Below the pieces are notes generated by a model. That model made no database searches. It was not told the DNA's origin and worked only from the letters and a program-made list of their open reading frames with translations. A stretch of 64,000 nucleotides of DNA. Origin: Borrelia maritima. Its GTDB lineage: Bacteria > Spirochaetota > Spirochaetia > Borreliales > Borreliaceae. The stretch is taken from contig NZ_CP044535.1 of assembly GCF_008931845.1 (NCBI RefSeq), positions 372,001 to 436,000 on the forward strand. The letters run 5' to 3'. The position numbers and the translations under genes are program-made. The number at the start of each line of letters is the position of its first letter. Within the stretch, counting starts at the first letter, position 1. Positions 8,528 through 18,549 of the stretch are shown here, piece after piece.

Positions 8528-10000
8528 CTATTCATTTATTCTTAAAAATTCCTGTGCCAAATTTATTCTTTCAAAAACTTTATATTTGCCTATCAATTTT
8601 AAAGAATCAAAAAGTGGTGGGGAGACTTTGCTGCCAAGCGCTGCAATTCTAATAGGAAGAAGAATTTCTCCCAATTTAAAACCACTTCTCTCAGCAAAAT
8701 CATAAAAAATTTTATCATTTTCTTCTGAAGGTCTTTTTTCAAATCCCTCTAAAACAGGCTTTATTAATTCTAAAATAGAATAAACCTCTTTAGCTGTTTT
8801 TTTCTTGCCTAAAAACTCATCCAAATTCCAAGATTTAATATCTTCATAAAAAAATTTGGTCATATTTAAAGCATCACTTAATTTTTTAATTCTACTCTTT
8901 ATAAGAGGAATTAATAATTTTAATTTTCGACTCTCTTCTAAAGTATTAGGCTTAGAAACATACCCTTTTTTTTGGAAAAAAGGGAGTAAAAGATTAAATA
9001 AATCTTCATCTTTTTTTTCTCTAATATAGTAACTATTGAAAAAATCTAGCTTATGATAATCAAAAATAGCAGGAGATTTATTGATCTTCTCAATTAAAAA
9101 AAATTGCTCAAGATCATTTTTTGAAAAAAATTCTCTCTTATCGTCGTAAGACCACCCAAGCAAAGTAACATAATTAATAATAGCTTCCGGAAGATATCCA
9201 TTCTCAATAAACTGTCTTAAAGCTGTTGATCCATGTCTTTTGCTTAATTTTTGACCATCATTCCCCATAACCATCGGAAGATGACAATAAATAGGAGGTT
9301 CCCATTTAAAAGCTTTATAAAGAAGTGTGTGCAATGGGCCTGAAGAAACCCATTCTTGGGCCCTTAATACATGAGTAATTTTCATTAAATAATCATCAAC
9401 AACATTTGCAAGATGATAAGTTGGCAGTCCATCTGACTTAAGTATTACAGGATCAGGATTAATGTCTTTATTTGCCCATGTAATCTTTCCAAGCAAAATG
9501 TCGTCAAAACTGGTTTCTCCTTCTAAAGGAATTTTAAATCTTACAACAGGATTAATTTTTTTAATTAGCGCACTCTCAACTTCTTCATTGCTTAAATTCC
9601 TACAATGTCTATCATATCCAGGCGGAATCTTGTTAATATTTTGAATTTTCTTAATCCTTTCCAACCTTTCAGGACTACAATAGCAATAATAAGCATGTCC
9701 AGATTCAATTAAATATTGAGCATATTGCTTATATATCAAACTTCTTTGAGACTGAATATAGGGTGCATAATCTCCCCCTACAACAGGACCTTCATCAAAA
9801 GAAATACCAAGCCATTTAAGACTTTCATAAAGATCATTTTCGGCTTCTGGAGAATATCTGCTCTGATCTGTATCTTCAATTCTAAGTAAAAATTTACCTC
9901 CACAAGATTTTGCAAAAAAATAATTAAACAAAGCTGTCCTAATCCCACCAATATGTTGCAAACCCGTTGGAGAAGGCGCATAACGAACTCTTATACTCAA
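8528..10000 (-). CDS. gltX: Glutamyl-tRNA synthetase
   Basis: A class I synthetase of 490 residues. The HIGH-type motif is HIGG at 17-20, and KMSKS is KLSKR at 251-255; the IEDTDQSR segment binds the substrate. The length matches bacterial GluRS. Borrelia is generally held to lack a glutaminyl-tRNA synthetase, so this enzyme probably also charges tRNA-Gln for GatCAB amidation; that is family knowledge, not visible here. A cysteine group (CYCSP and a later RHC) sits where some GluRS have a zinc site. It is followed by glyS and preceded by a small membrane-protein gene 12 nt upstream. Confidence 0.96.
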   Translation of the reverse strand: MSIRVRYAPSPTGLQHIGGIRTALFNYFFAKSCGGKFLLRIEDTDQSRYSPEAENDLYESLKWLGISFDEGPVVGGDYAPYIQSQRSLIYKQYAQYLIESGHAYYCYCSPERLERIKKIQNINKIPPGYDRHCRNLSNEEVESALIKKINPVVRFKIPLEGETSFDDILLGKITWANKDINPDPVILKSDGLPTYHLANVVDDYLMKITHVLRAQEWVSSGPLHTLLYKAFKWEPPIYCHLPMVMGNDGQKLSKRHGSTALRQFIENGYLPEAIINYVTLLGWSYDDKREFFSKNDLEQFFLIEKINKSPAIFDYHKLDFFNSYYIREKKDEDLFNLLLPFFQKKGYVSKPNTLEESRKLKLLIPLIKSRIKKLSDALNMTKFFYEDIKSWNLDEFLGKKKTAKEVYSILELIKPVLEGFEKRPSEENDKIFYDFAERSGFKLGEILLPIRIAALGSKVSPPLFDSLKLIGKYKVFERINLAQEFLRINE

Positions 10001-10012
10001 AAAACAACTCCT

Positions 10013-10780
10013 TTAATAAAAAACATCTTTTTTAGAAAAATCATAAATATAATAAAAAACAACAAAAAATAAATTTGAACTAAGTAGTCTTGTATGCTTA
10101 TAATCTATTCTATTTTTAAATTTATAATATCGATTTCTAATCTCAATTTTTCTGTTTTCAAGCAAATTAAAAGATGATTTAGATTTTCGCAATAAATAAT
10201 AAAAATAAATAGTAAAAATATCATTTTTTAAAAAAAACTTATCTAAGAAATCTACTACCTCTTTTAGCTTTAAATGCTCTTCAAATGATAACATGCTTAG
10301 AGCTTCGCAATATTTCACCCACTTGTTTCTACTGCACTTGTAATTTAAAATTAAACTAGAAGCCTTTTCTTTCTCTCTAAAACTAATAAGAACAGAATAA
10401 AGCTCTACTATTGTCTTATTTTTTAATTTATTGTCTTTTAAATAAAAATAAAGTTCATCAAGACTTTTTTTATCTTGTTTTATTAAAATGAACCTAAGAA
10501 GAACAGATATTTCAAAAACACTTTTAAGCTTTTTGCGAACCATTTTAAGCTTTAAAAAAGTAAATATGTCTTCCATTCCATTTAAAATAAAATATAATCT
10601 TGAAGAAAAATACTGCGAATAAATAACATTAAAAACAATCACTAATAAAAAATAAATTACAATAAATTGGTAATTTAATAAAATAAAGCTTAATTTCATT
10701 TGGAATCTTAAAATTGCTAAAAAATAAATAAATAATCCAAGAAATATAACATTAAAACCTAAGCGTATTTTTTCTACCAT
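10013..10780 (-). CDS. Membrane protein of unknown function
   Basis: I do not recognise this 255-residue protein. It begins with two hydrophobic segments (about residues 9-28 and 33-55) and continues as a lysine-rich, probably cytoplasmic, helical region of about 180 residues, with a short hydrophobic patch near the C-terminus (LFFVVFYY). There is no signal cleavage site or catalytic motif. The gene heads the gltX-glyS-tyrS run and is divergent from pdeB, so its promoter shares the 10781-10904 intergenic segment. It corresponds by position to a B31 hypothetical gene (BB0373). Confidence 0.7.
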   Translation of the reverse strand: MVEKIRLGFNVIFLGLFIYFLAILRFQMKLSFILLNYQFIVIYFLLVIVFNVIYSQYFSSRLYFILNGMEDIFTFLKLKMVRKKLKSVFEISVLLRFILIKQDKKSLDELYFYLKDNKLKNKTIVELYSVLISFREKEKASSLILNYKCSRNKWVKYCEALSMLSFEEHLKLKEVVDFLDKFFLKNDIFTIYFYYLLRKSKSSFNLLENRKIEIRNRYYKFKNRIDYKHTRLLSSNLFFVVFYYIYDFSKKDVFY

Positions 10781-10818
10781 AAGAATCTCTTTAAAAAAGC
10801 TTAATTCAAAAACTGAGA

Positions 10819-10824
10819 TATAAT
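10819..10824 (+). promoter_or_regulatory. Possible -10 box for the pdeB operon
   Basis: A perfect TATAAT lies about 80 nt upstream of pdeB in the 124-bp divergent spacer. No good TTGACA-like box is present 16-18 nt before it, so the site is only suggestive in such A/T-rich DNA. Confidence 0.3.
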
Positions 10825-10904
10825 AGATACATTATACAATAGATGGACAATTAATAAATAATATGATATACATGGTTAATAAGAGCATAATTTCAAGGGA
10901 ATAA

Positions 10905-12044
10905 ATGCAAAATTTTGAAAGCATTATCAAAAATATAAAAAATTCATCATATTTAATAGATAGAGAATTCTTGGTGTGGCCTCAAAATGCCTTTATTGGA
11001 GACAAAAACATTGAGCTTATTGAAAAATGGAATTTAAAATCATACATTAAAGAGAGAGCAAATTTTTTCAGTGATGATTCTGTTAAAAGAGAATATGAAG
11101 AAATACACAAAAAATTCAACGAAGAGGCTATTTCTAGCTATCATGTAATAATAAGTAATTTAGAAGAAATTTATGAAAATTGCAAAAGAAATAAAAAAAT
11201 ATATTACCAAGATATTATGCCTACTGTAAAAAAAGTAATAGAATTTTATAAGAAACAAAAAAAAATTTTTATCAAGTATTTTCGAATTCCTAAGCTTTCT
11301 GCAAACTATCACATTATTCATTCAGTAAATACAGCTATCTTAACAGTAGCCCTTGGCAATGAAATGGGACTAAATAACTACAAAACAATAGAACTTTGTA
11401 GCATTGCTCTTCTACACAAAATAGGATTTCTATTTATTCCAACAAAAATCAGCGAAAAAAAAGAAGCATTAACCGAGGAAGAGCTAGAAATAATAAAAAA
11501 ATACCCCATAATCAGCTATAAAATAGCTTCAACAAGCAATTTGTCACGATCAATATGCTTAACACTTTTAACACATAAAGAAAATCTAGATGGAACAGGT
11601 TATCCTAAGGGACTAACAAGTGAAAATATTAGCATAGAATCAAATATAATAGGCGCTGCTAGCGCCTATTCTGCTATTATTTTAGATAAGGCATACAAAA
11701 AATCTTTCAATTCTGGAGCATCTATTATTGAACTAATTAAAGATGCTGACAAAAAATTTGACAAAAGAGTTTTAAAGTTAATAATCAATGCAATATCTTC
11801 TTGCCCTTTAGATTTTATTGTAGAGCTTAATGATGGTTCTATAGCCAAAATAGTAGACATAGATGATTATACCCCAAATCTCCCATATGTAAACTACATA
11901 ATAAAAAATGGAAAAGTTGTAAATAAAAATGAGCAATCCAACGTTCAATCAATACCAAACACAAATATGGGAATAAAAAAAATACTCAATCAAAATGAAA
12001 TAGAACTAATTAAAAATAAATATTCTTTATTAGATAATATATAA
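10905..12044 (+). CDS. pdeB: HD-GYP-type c-di-GMP phosphodiesterase PdeB
   Basis: This 379-residue protein corresponds to BB0374, published as PdeB, which hydrolyses c-di-GMP and affects motility. The N-terminal ~125 residues are a helical region of no obvious family. The HD-GYP domain runs from about 135 to 300: HS at 139-140, then LLHKIG at 169-174, HKE at 224-226, and DGTGYPKG at 229-236. The canonical HD pair reads His171-Lys172 and the canonical HHE reads HKE, so two usual metal-ligand positions differ. The C-terminus (from about 305) holds a small beta-rich extension often seen in HD-GYP proteins. The gene leads the pfs-metK-luxS operon, 22 nt before pfs. Confidence 0.85.
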   Translation: MQNFESIIKNIKNSSYLIDREFLVWPQNAFIGDKNIELIEKWNLKSYIKERANFFSDDSVKREYEEIHKKFNEEAISSYHVIISNLEEIYENCKRNKKIYYQDIMPTVKKVIEFYKKQKKIFIKYFRIPKLSANYHIIHSVNTAILTVALGNEMGLNNYKTIELCSIALLHKIGFLFIPTKISEKKEALTEEELEIIKKYPIISYKIASTSNLSRSICLTLLTHKENLDGTGYPKGLTSENISIESNIIGAASAYSAIILDKAYKKSFNSGASIIELIKDADKKFDKRVLKLIINAISSCPLDFIVELNDGSIAKIVDIDDYTPNLPYVNYIIKNGKVVNKNEQSNVQSIPNTNMGIKKILNQNEIELIKNKYSLLDNI

Positions 12045-12066
12045 GACACTTAAAAGGAGAAAAAAC

Positions 12067-12780
12067 ATGATTTTAATCATATCGGCCATGCAAGAAGAAT
12101 CAGAAGAAATAAATAAGATGATTGATGACAAAGAAGAAATTGTATTAAACAGCTACTTAGAAAATAAAAAAATTTATAAAGGAAAAATTTTAGAAAAAAA
12201 TGTAATATCTTTAACGACAGGAATTGGAAAAGTTAACGCAGCTACTTGGAGTAGTCAAATTATATCTAAATATAAAATCACTCATATAATAAACTCCGGA
12301 AGTTCTGGCGGAATAAAAGAAGACTCCAACCTTAAAATATCAGACATCATAGTGTCCTCAGAAACAGCATACTATGACTTTGACTTAACCAAGTTTGGAC
12401 ACAAAATAGGACAAGTCCCTAATTTACCACAAAGGTTTAAAACAGATGAAGAACTGCTAAAAAAAGTAATTAATATTGTTGACAGTAAGCTTTTAAACAT
12501 TGACATCCATATTGGCTTAATACTAACAGGAGATCGATTTATTGACAATGAAAAAAATCTTGAGACAATTAAAAAAAATTTCAAAGATGCTTTGGCCGTA
12601 GATATGGAAGGAGCTGCCATAGCTCAAGTAGCATACATATTTAAAATACCATTCATAATAATTCGCTCAATTTCTGATTTACCAAACAATAAAGACAATC
12701 ATATAGACTTTAACAAATTTTTAAAAACATCATCAATAAATTCAAGCAAAATGACAAAGGAACTCATTAGATTAATATGA
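12067..12780 (+). CDS. pfs: 5'-methylthioadenosine/S-adenosylhomocysteine nucleosidase
   Basis: The 237-residue enzyme cleaves the glycosidic bond of S-adenosylhomocysteine and methylthioadenosine, releasing adenine and giving S-ribosylhomocysteine for LuxS. The N-terminal ISAMQEE places the catalytic acid at Glu11. The GIGKVNAA segment, the purine-site motif [12 protein letters not shown] and the SISD segment with the second catalytic acid are present. There is no signal peptide, so it is the cytosolic copy. AAGGAG stands upstream of the ATG. The stop overlaps the metK start by 4 nt, pointing to tight coupling in the operon. Confidence 0.94.
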   Translation: MILIISAMQEESEEINKMIDDKEEIVLNSYLENKKIYKGKILEKNVISLTTGIGKVNAATWSSQIISKYKITHIINSGSSGGIKEDSNLKISDIIVSSETAYYDFDLTKFGHKIGQVPNLPQRFKTDEELLKKVINIVDSKLLNIDIHIGLILTGDRFIDNEKNLETIKKNFKDALAVDMEGAAIAQVAYIFKIPFIIIRSISDLPNNKDNHIDFNKFLKTSSINSSKMTKELIRLI

Positions 12781-13955
12781 ATAAAATAATAGCGGCCAAC
12801 AAAACTTTAACTTCTGAGGCTGTATCTGAAGGACATCCAGATAAAATTGCAGATCAAATCTCTGATGCCATCCTTGATGAAATACTAAAATTGGATAAAA
12901 ATGCAAAAGTAGCTTGCGAAGTCATAGTTGCACGAAATTTAGTAGTAATAGCAGGAGAAATAAATAGTCCTGTAAAAAAAAACATAGATATAAAAGAAAT
13001 TGCTAAAAACATCATTAAAGATATAGGCTATACAGATATTGATTATGGGCTTGATTACAAAACAATAACGGTAATAGATGCTGTCGGTAATCAATCTCGC
13101 GACATTATAAATGCAATTGAAAAAAAAGGATCTAATAACCTTGGAGCAGGTGATCAGGGAATAATCTTTGGATATGCCTGCGATGAAACAAAAAATTTTT
13201 TACCTGCTCCTTATGAACTCGCTAATTCAATTCTAAAAAAAGCCAGCAATCTTAGAAAATCAGGAGCAATAAAATGGCTGAGACCCGACTCAAAATCTCA
13301 AGTTACTATAGAATACGATAAAAATAGAAAACCTGTAAAAATAAAAAATATTATAGTCTCTCATCAACACCATCCAAATATTTCCCAAGAACTAATGCGC
13401 CAAACAATAATTGAAGAAATTATTAAGCCTAACATTCAAGACCAATCAATGCTTGATGAAAATACTATTTATTGCATTAATCCTTCTGGAAATTTTGTCA
13501 TTGGAGGACCTACCGGAGACACTGGTCTTACTGGAAGAAAAATTATTGCCGATAGTTATGGAGGATTTGCAAGACATGGGGGAGGAGCATATAGCGGAAA
13601 AGATGCCACAAAAGTAGATAGATCTGCCGCCTACATGGCAAGATATATCGCAAAAAATATGGTAGCAGCAGGCATTGCTAAAGAATTTGAACTACAGCTT
13701 GCATATGCAATTGGAATTGAAAACCCAATATCTATTCAAATAACTGCAGGAATAAATGATCCCGAATATGAAAACAAAATATTAAATTTTATTGTTAATA
13801 ACTTCGACCTAACTCCCAATGGCATAATTGAAAAATTAAAACTAAAGCAACCCATATATCTTAAAACTTGTACTTATGGTCATTTTGGAAAAAATGAATT
13901 TGAATGGGAAAAATTAGATTTTGTAAAAAAAATACAAACGGTACTAAAAAAATGA
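12777..13955 (+). CDS. metK: S-adenosylmethionine synthetase
   Basis: A 392-residue cytosolic enzyme that makes S-adenosylmethionine from methionine and ATP. Signatures seen are [15 protein letters not shown] near the N-terminus, [12 protein letters not shown] (ATP-binding motif) and [19 protein letters not shown]. The length is typical. It starts on an ATGA overlap with pfs and ends on an ATGA overlap with luxS, so pfs, metK and luxS are translated as a coupled set covering synthesis of SAM and disposal of its product. Borrelia depends on imported methionine, so the cycle mainly detoxifies SAH; this is general knowledge. Confidence 0.96.
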   Translation: MNKIIAANKTLTSEAVSEGHPDKIADQISDAILDEILKLDKNAKVACEVIVARNLVVIAGEINSPVKKNIDIKEIAKNIIKDIGYTDIDYGLDYKTITVIDAVGNQSRDIINAIEKKGSNNLGAGDQGIIFGYACDETKNFLPAPYELANSILKKASNLRKSGAIKWLRPDSKSQVTIEYDKNRKPVKIKNIIVSHQHHPNISQELMRQTIIEEIIKPNIQDQSMLDENTIYCINPSGNFVIGGPTGDTGLTGRKIIADSYGGFARHGGGAYSGKDATKVDRSAAYMARYIAKNMVAAGIAKEFELQLAYAIGIENPISIQITAGINDPEYENKILNFIVNNFDLTPNGIIEKLKLKQPIYLKTCTYGHFGKNEFEWEKLDFVKKIQTVLKK

Positions 13956-14425
13956 AAAAAATAGCAAGCTTTACAATAGATCATACAAAATTAAACCCCG
14001 GCATATATGTCTCAAGAAAAGATACCTTTGAAAATGTAACATTTACTACAATAGACATTAGAATCAAAGCTCCCAACATTGAGCCTATAATTGAAAACGC
14101 AGCAATACACACAATAGAGCATATAGGAGCTACTTTACTCAGAAATAATGAAGTTTGGGCCGAAAAAATAGTATATTTTGGCCCCATGGGATGCAGAACT
14201 GGTTTTTACTTAATAATTTTTGGAAACTATGAAAGCAAAGATCTTGTTGACTTAATATCATGGCTTTTTTCTGAAATTGTAAATTTTTCAGAACCTATTC
14301 CAGGTGCAAGTGATAAAGAATGTGGAAATTACAAAGAACATAACATTGACATGGCTAAATATGAATCTTCTAAATACTTACAAATATTAGACAATATCAA
14401 AGAAGAAAATTTAAAATATCCCTAG
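13952..14425 (+). CDS. luxS: S-ribosylhomocysteine lyase (autoinducer-2 synthesis)
   Basis: LuxS of 157 residues splits S-ribosylhomocysteine into homocysteine and DPD, the precursor of AI-2. The metal site HTIEH, the catalytic-cysteine segment GCRTGFY and the later ECGN are visible. I place the start at the ATG overlapping the metK stop (ATGA) because the N-terminus [11 protein letters not shown] matches known LuxS; an in-frame ATG 48 nt earlier at 13904 would add 16 unrelated residues inside metK. It is the last gene of the operon and converges with the next gene with only 10 nt between stops. Confidence 0.95.
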   Translation: MKKIASFTIDHTKLNPGIYVSRKDTFENVTFTTIDIRIKAPNIEPIIENAAIHTIEHIGATLLRNNEVWAEKIVYFGPMGCRTGFYLIIFGNYESKDLVDLISWLFSEIVNFSEPIPGASDKECGNYKEHNIDMAKYESSKYLQILDNIKEENLKYP

Positions 14426-14435
14426 ATCATAAAAT

Positions 14436-15098
14436 TTAAAAAACAGAAATTATTTCACTGTTATTCTTTATTGCTACGTCAAGCTGGAAAATAAAGCCTA
14501 AAGTTATTTTATGCATTTGATTAAAGAGCAAAAGTTTGTTATAAAAAATTGGAGAAACTGTGTATTCTAAAAAAACAAAATCTATATTAATTCTAGCTCC
14601 AATGTCTAATCCTAAAACAAAATTATCCAACAATACCCAATCACCTGAGCCTCTAAAGCAAATTTTTGCGCCAATATATGAAAATTTTAAACCCGTAAAC
14701 ATAATTAAACTTAACATTGGAGTATAAGGTAAAAAGAAATAATTGCCATACATTCTAAGTGAAAATGAAACATCTTTTACTATGAAATAATTTAAAAAAT
14801 GCTTCAAATATAATTGACCATTCAACATAAACATAATATCTTCAGTATAAGGAGTATCTCCTGGCAAAAATTTAATATCTAAATTAAATTCCCCACCAAG
14901 CGCGAAATTTTGAGAAACATTAACACCGAGTCCACTAAAAAATTGATACTTAAGTCTTTCATAGAAGAATAAATCTTGAGTAAAGTTATCAACACCAACA
15001 CCAAATCCATTGTATACATTAAGATAGCCAGGAATTCCCGAATAAATTCTTGATGCATTAAGCATGAAAACAAAAAATAAAAAAAAGTTTCTTCTCAT
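14436..15098 (-). CDS. Putative exported envelope protein, possible beta-barrel
   Basis: The 220-residue protein has a Sec-type signal (two Arg then hydrophobic core, likely cut near residue 18-21). The mature part is rich in alternating hydrophobic/polar stretches with glycine and aromatic residues, and closes with strand-like segments, which fits a small outer-membrane beta-barrel. I do not recognise a family. It lies 26 nt downstream of the HIT gene on the same strand. Its B31 equivalent by position (BB0378) is hypothetical. Barrel prediction is an inference by eye. Confidence 0.65.
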   Translation of the reverse strand: MRRNFFLFFVFMLNASRIYSGIPGYLNVYNGFGVGVDNFTQDLFFYERLKYQFFSGLGVNVSQNFALGGEFNLDIKFLPGDTPYTEDIMFMLNGQLYLKHFLNYFIVKDVSFSLRMYGNYFFLPYTPMLSLIMFTGLKFSYIGAKICFRGSGDWVLLDNFVLGLDIGARINIDFVFLEYTVSPIFYNKLLLFNQMHKITLGFIFQLDVAIKNNSEIISVF

Positions 15099-15124
15099 AA
15101 AGAATCCTTTTTAACAAAATAAAA

Positions 15125-15544
15125 CTAAATATTCATACTTATTTGCATAGACAACTCTTTAAATTTTTCAACTTCAAAATTAAGTTTATTTCCCCTTTTA
15201 AAACCAAAACCATCATTTTTAAATCTTGGAATTATGTGGAAATGAGTATGAAAAATCTCTTGTCCTGCACCAGCTCCCAAGGCAGAATAAACATTTATTC
15301 CACCATAAACGTTTGAATTTATTTTCTTTAAAGCATTCGAAATTTTTTTACATACTATTAAAATTCTCTCGTTAAATTTATCATCCATATTCAACAAATT
15401 TTCACTATGCTCTTTGGGAATAACAAGAGTATGCCCAACAGTTAAAGGATTTATATCTAAAAATGCTAAAACTAAATCATCCTCATAAACTTTATAACTA
15501 GGAAGCTCTTTGTTTACTATTTTACAAAAAATACAATTATACAT
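15125..15544 (-). CDS. HIT-family nucleotide hydrolase
   Basis: A 139-residue Hint-branch histidine-triad protein. CIFCKI near the N-terminus is a typical zinc-type pair, and the active-site triad is HTHFHIIP. Members hydrolyse adenosine phosphoramidates and are often annotated, from old homology, as protein kinase C inhibitor. An in-frame TTG/ATG-type start 10 codons earlier would add a stretch not found in the family, while the chosen ATG at 15544 has AGGA about 9 nt upstream. The gene is between mgtE and the envelope-protein gene, all on the minus strand. Confidence 0.92.
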   Translation of the reverse strand: MYNCIFCKIVNKELPSYKVYEDDLVLAFLDINPLTVGHTLVIPKEHSENLLNMDDKFNERILIVCKKISNALKKINSNVYGGINVYSALGAGAGQEIFHTHFHIIPRFKNDGFGFKRGNKLNFEVEKFKELSMQISMNI

Positions 15545-15594
15545 TAAAAATGTCCTATTATAGAAAAATAACAATTAAAATATTTAAATGAAAT

Positions 15595-16959
15595 TTAAAC
15601 AGCATAACTAACCAAAACCCATTTTGCTATATTAAAATATGCTATCAAGGTAATCGCATCTGCAATCGTAGTTATTAAAGGCCCTGCCATAAGTGCTGGA
15701 TCCAACTTAAAAATTTTAGCAACAATAGGCAAAAGACCTCCCAATATCTTTGCTACTGTCAAGCTTACCATTAAGCAAGATGAAACTACAAAAGCTATTT
15801 TAAGTCTATCAGAATGTTGTGGAGCTATGAAAAATATAATTCTTAAAAAATTAACACTGGCAAGAATTACCCCTACTAAAATACTAACACATATCTCTTT
15901 TAAAAGAACTTTAAAAAAATCTTTTACCTTAACAGTGCCAAGAGCAAGCTCACGAATTATTAGCGCAGATGCCTGAGAACCAGCATTGCCTGAAGTATCC
16001 ATTAAAAGGGGAATAAAACTAGCCAAAACTACTAAAGACAGCATTAAATTTTGATAATTTGAAATGATTGTAGCTGTAAAAGTAGAAGAAATCATAAGAA
16101 CTAAAAGCCAAATTATCCTATTTTTTGTCATAACTAAAATAGAAGTATCAAGATAAGATGTATCTAAGGGCTTAACAGCTGCAATCATTTGAAAATCTTC
16201 AGTATTTACAGATTGAATAACTTCTAAAATATCATCAATAATAATAACTCCTATCATTCTACCTTCATTATCAACAACAGGAACACTAGTAATATCATAT
16301 TTTTGGAAAAGAAGTGCAACATCCTCTTTCTCATCATTGACCCTAACAATATGAAATCCAGTGCCTCTCATGATTGATGAGAGAATAACATCATCTTTAG
16401 CTAATATTAAATCCTCAATTTTTATAACTCCTTTTAAATGCTTTTCATAATCTGTAATATAATAAGTGTAAATATCTTCTTTGGTTTTAGCTACTCTTCT
16501 AATGTAGTCAAGAGCTTGACCAACGGTGAAATCTTCTTTAAGCTCAACATACTCAATTGTTACAATTGAACCTGCAGAATCATCACTGTAAGACAAAAAT
16601 TTATTAATAATTTCTCTATTCTCTTCTGTAGAACTTGCTAAAAATCTCTGAACAACATTTGCGGGAACTTCTTCTAAAAGATCAATAACATCATCAAGAT
16701 TTAACTCATCAATCATTTCACTTATTTCTTTATTTGTAAAAGAATTTGCTAATTTGTTTTTTGTAGATTGATCAAAATTAGAAAAAGTTTCGACTGCTAT
16801 TTTTTTAGGCAAAAACCTGTAAAGTAAGATCAATTCAGAGCCATTAAGCCTTTTAAGAGCCTCAGCAATATCAAAGGAATCGTGCTTTAAAAATTTTTCT
16901 TTAATTTTAGAATAACTTTTTTCTTTAAGAAAAATTCTCAATTCATCAATATCTATCAT
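15595..16959 (-). CDS. mgtE: MgtE magnesium channel
   Basis: The 454-residue protein has the MgtE arrangement: an N-terminal helical superhelix domain (about 5-130), a pair of CBS domains (about 135-255, with TYYITD and VVDNEGRMIGVI), a connecting helix, and five transmembrane helices (about 285-450). The pore-lining and subunit-interface elements include the PLLMDTSGNAGSQAS segment and the late Asp-rich segment in the last helix pair (ITTIADAITL). MgtE is a Mg2+-gated Mg2+ channel in the inner membrane. A GGAGG precedes the ATG. It is upstream of the HIT gene in the same direction. Confidence 0.95.
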   Translation of the reverse strand: MIDIDELRIFLKEKSYSKIKEKFLKHDSFDIAEALKRLNGSELILLYRFLPKKIAVETFSNFDQSTKNKLANSFTNKEISEMIDELNLDDVIDLLEEVPANVVQRFLASSTEENREIINKFLSYSDDSAGSIVTIEYVELKEDFTVGQALDYIRRVAKTKEDIYTYYITDYEKHLKGVIKIEDLILAKDDVILSSIMRGTGFHIVRVNDEKEDVALLFQKYDITSVPVVDNEGRMIGVIIIDDILEVIQSVNTEDFQMIAAVKPLDTSYLDTSILVMTKNRIIWLLVLMISSTFTATIISNYQNLMLSLVVLASFIPLLMDTSGNAGSQASALIIRELALGTVKVKDFFKVLLKEICVSILVGVILASVNFLRIIFFIAPQHSDRLKIAFVVSSCLMVSLTVAKILGGLLPIVAKIFKLDPALMAGPLITTIADAITLIAYFNIAKWVLVSYAV

Positions 16960-17012
16960 TAAAAGGCCTCCAAAAATTTAAATTTTACAAGACATTTAAT
17001 GAATCTAATTCA

Positions 17013-18437
17013 TCAAAGCTTATCCAATAACATAGAACATCTTCCCGAAGGAATAGGAAGGGTTTTTTCTTTTTTATTTAATATATTTATTGTAAAATAA
17101 TAAAGTTTTTCAGATTCCATTTTTATTTCCCAACCTCTTTTCCCTTTATTGCAAATTATTGTGGTTTGATTCTTTTTAAGAGATAGGCTTTCAATTCCCA
17201 TAATCTCAAGAGTAGGTATGTTCCAATACACAGTTTTATCGGGCAAGCTAATTGTAAGTCCAATAATATTTTCTATCATCAAGCTAATACTAAAAAGAGA
17301 AAGATAGCAAATAAGATCTTTCTCGGTATAAATTTTTTTATTGGAATCAAAATATGCAGGACCTTCTTGCATGGGTTTATAAGCTTCCCAAATGTGCCCC
17401 TTAATTTTATTAAAAGGCATTAAAGTGTCTAATATATAATATAGATGTCTTATAGTAAATTCTCTTGCAATATTTGCACGACCACAATATTCAAGGCCTT
17501 TGATCACAAAAAAATTCATATAAGTATAAACTGAGCCATAATATCCATTACCATCCTCACTAAAACCTGGCTCACTAACAGAAAGCGTTGGAAAAGGATT
17601 TGGAGTCCCAAAATGCTTAGTACTTTTTAAATAAAAAATCATTCTTTCTATTCTGTCTTCACTGGGAATCTCAGAAAGCATTGGGAAAAAGCCCACTATT
17701 GTTTTAATTTCAATAATATTTTCATTAACATCAAGATCATAATAAAATCCATCCTTTTCGCTCCACATTAAAGAATTGATTTTAACCTTAAGAGAAAAAA
17801 ATCGTTTTTTATATTCTAGTGATAAATTTTTATCATTCAAAATATCTGCTAATTTAGAAATACAATATGCACTATGAACTTGTAGTGAATTAAAATCTAT
17901 AGGATAGTATGCATCTGTCCTTGGGGAATTTTTATAAAAAACTTTATTTACATCAATTGAATAAAGACCATTTTCTTTTAAAAATTTGCTCTCTATCCAC
18001 TTATAATACTTATCAAGAATTGGTAAAACTTCAGAAATTCTTTTTTTATTTCCTGTTTTATGATATAAATTATATTCAGCCCATGCAAAAATTGGAAATC
18101 CAATATTCTCTTCATTTCCATCAAGATCAATAATAGCATTGTTATTATCATATCTAGCTCTAATTGCACCAGATTCTTCCTGCAATTGATAAAATTTATC
18201 AATTGCAGATGTAGATGAATATTCCCCATTACTATAGACAAGAAAAAAGCTTGAAATACAAGCTTGCATCTGATCTATATAATTACAATTCTCCGAATAA
18301 TAATTTTTATCTTTTTTACTCTTATCAGCAACTTTCTGTAAAATAACCTTATCTTGAATCCAAGATAGACTTTTATTATAAATGTCAATAAAGTCTTGGT
18401 CATAATAGTAAATTTTGGGAAACATCTTTTTATTCAA
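17013..18437 (-). CDS. treA: Trehalase-like (alpha/alpha)6 glycoside hydrolase
   Basis: The 474-residue protein corresponds to B31 BB0381, annotated as trehalase. It is all-helical by sequence and resembles the catalytic barrel of GH37/GH63 enzymes: FAWAEYNLY, PRTDAYYPIDFNS, LMWSEKDGFYYD and a YGSVYTYMNF stretch are typical (alpha/alpha)6 motifs. I do not see the two classical GH37 trehalase signatures, so the substrate is open. No signal peptide, hence cytosolic. The start is a TTG at 18437 because AGAGGA is 7 nt before it; the ATG four codons later is too far from this site. It may act on trehalose from the tick; inference only. Confidence 0.75.
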   Translation of the reverse strand: MNKKMFPKIYYYDQDFIDIYNKSLSWIQDKVILQKVADKSKKDKNYYSENCNYIDQMQACISSFFLVYSNGEYSSTSAIDKFYQLQEESGAIRARYDNNNAIIDLDGNEENIGFPIFAWAEYNLYHKTGNKKRISEVLPILDKYYKWIESKFLKENGLYSIDVNKVFYKNSPRTDAYYPIDFNSLQVHSAYCISKLADILNDKNLSLEYKKRFFSLKVKINSLMWSEKDGFYYDLDVNENIIEIKTIVGFFPMLSEIPSEDRIERMIFYLKSTKHFGTPNPFPTLSVSEPGFSEDGNGYYGSVYTYMNFFVIKGLEYCGRANIAREFTIRHLYYILDTLMPFNKIKGHIWEAYKPMQEGPAYFDSNKKIYTEKDLICYLSLFSISLMIENIIGLTISLPDKTVYWNIPTLEIMGIESLSLKKNQTTIICNKGKRGWEIKMESEKLYYFTINILNKKEKTLPIPSGRCSMLLDKL

Positions 18438-18476
18438 TGCTAAATCCTCTAAAATAATAGAAATGTACTTCTATTT

Positions 18477-18482
18477 ATTATA
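18477..18482 (-). promoter_or_regulatory. Possible -10 box for treA
   Basis: A perfect TATAAT on the minus strand lies about 40 nt upstream of the treA start. The candidate -35 region (around 18500-18506) is poor, so this is a weak call. Confidence 0.35.
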
Positions 18483-18549
18483 ACACAATAAACATAACAT
18501 AATTTAAAAATTAAAAACTAGAAAATTAAAATCTTTTTATTTGATAAGT

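Noticed and set aside
13904..13951. Earlier in-frame start for luxS
   Set aside because: The added residues are inside metK in another frame and do not match LuxS; the ATGA overlap start fits the operon style.
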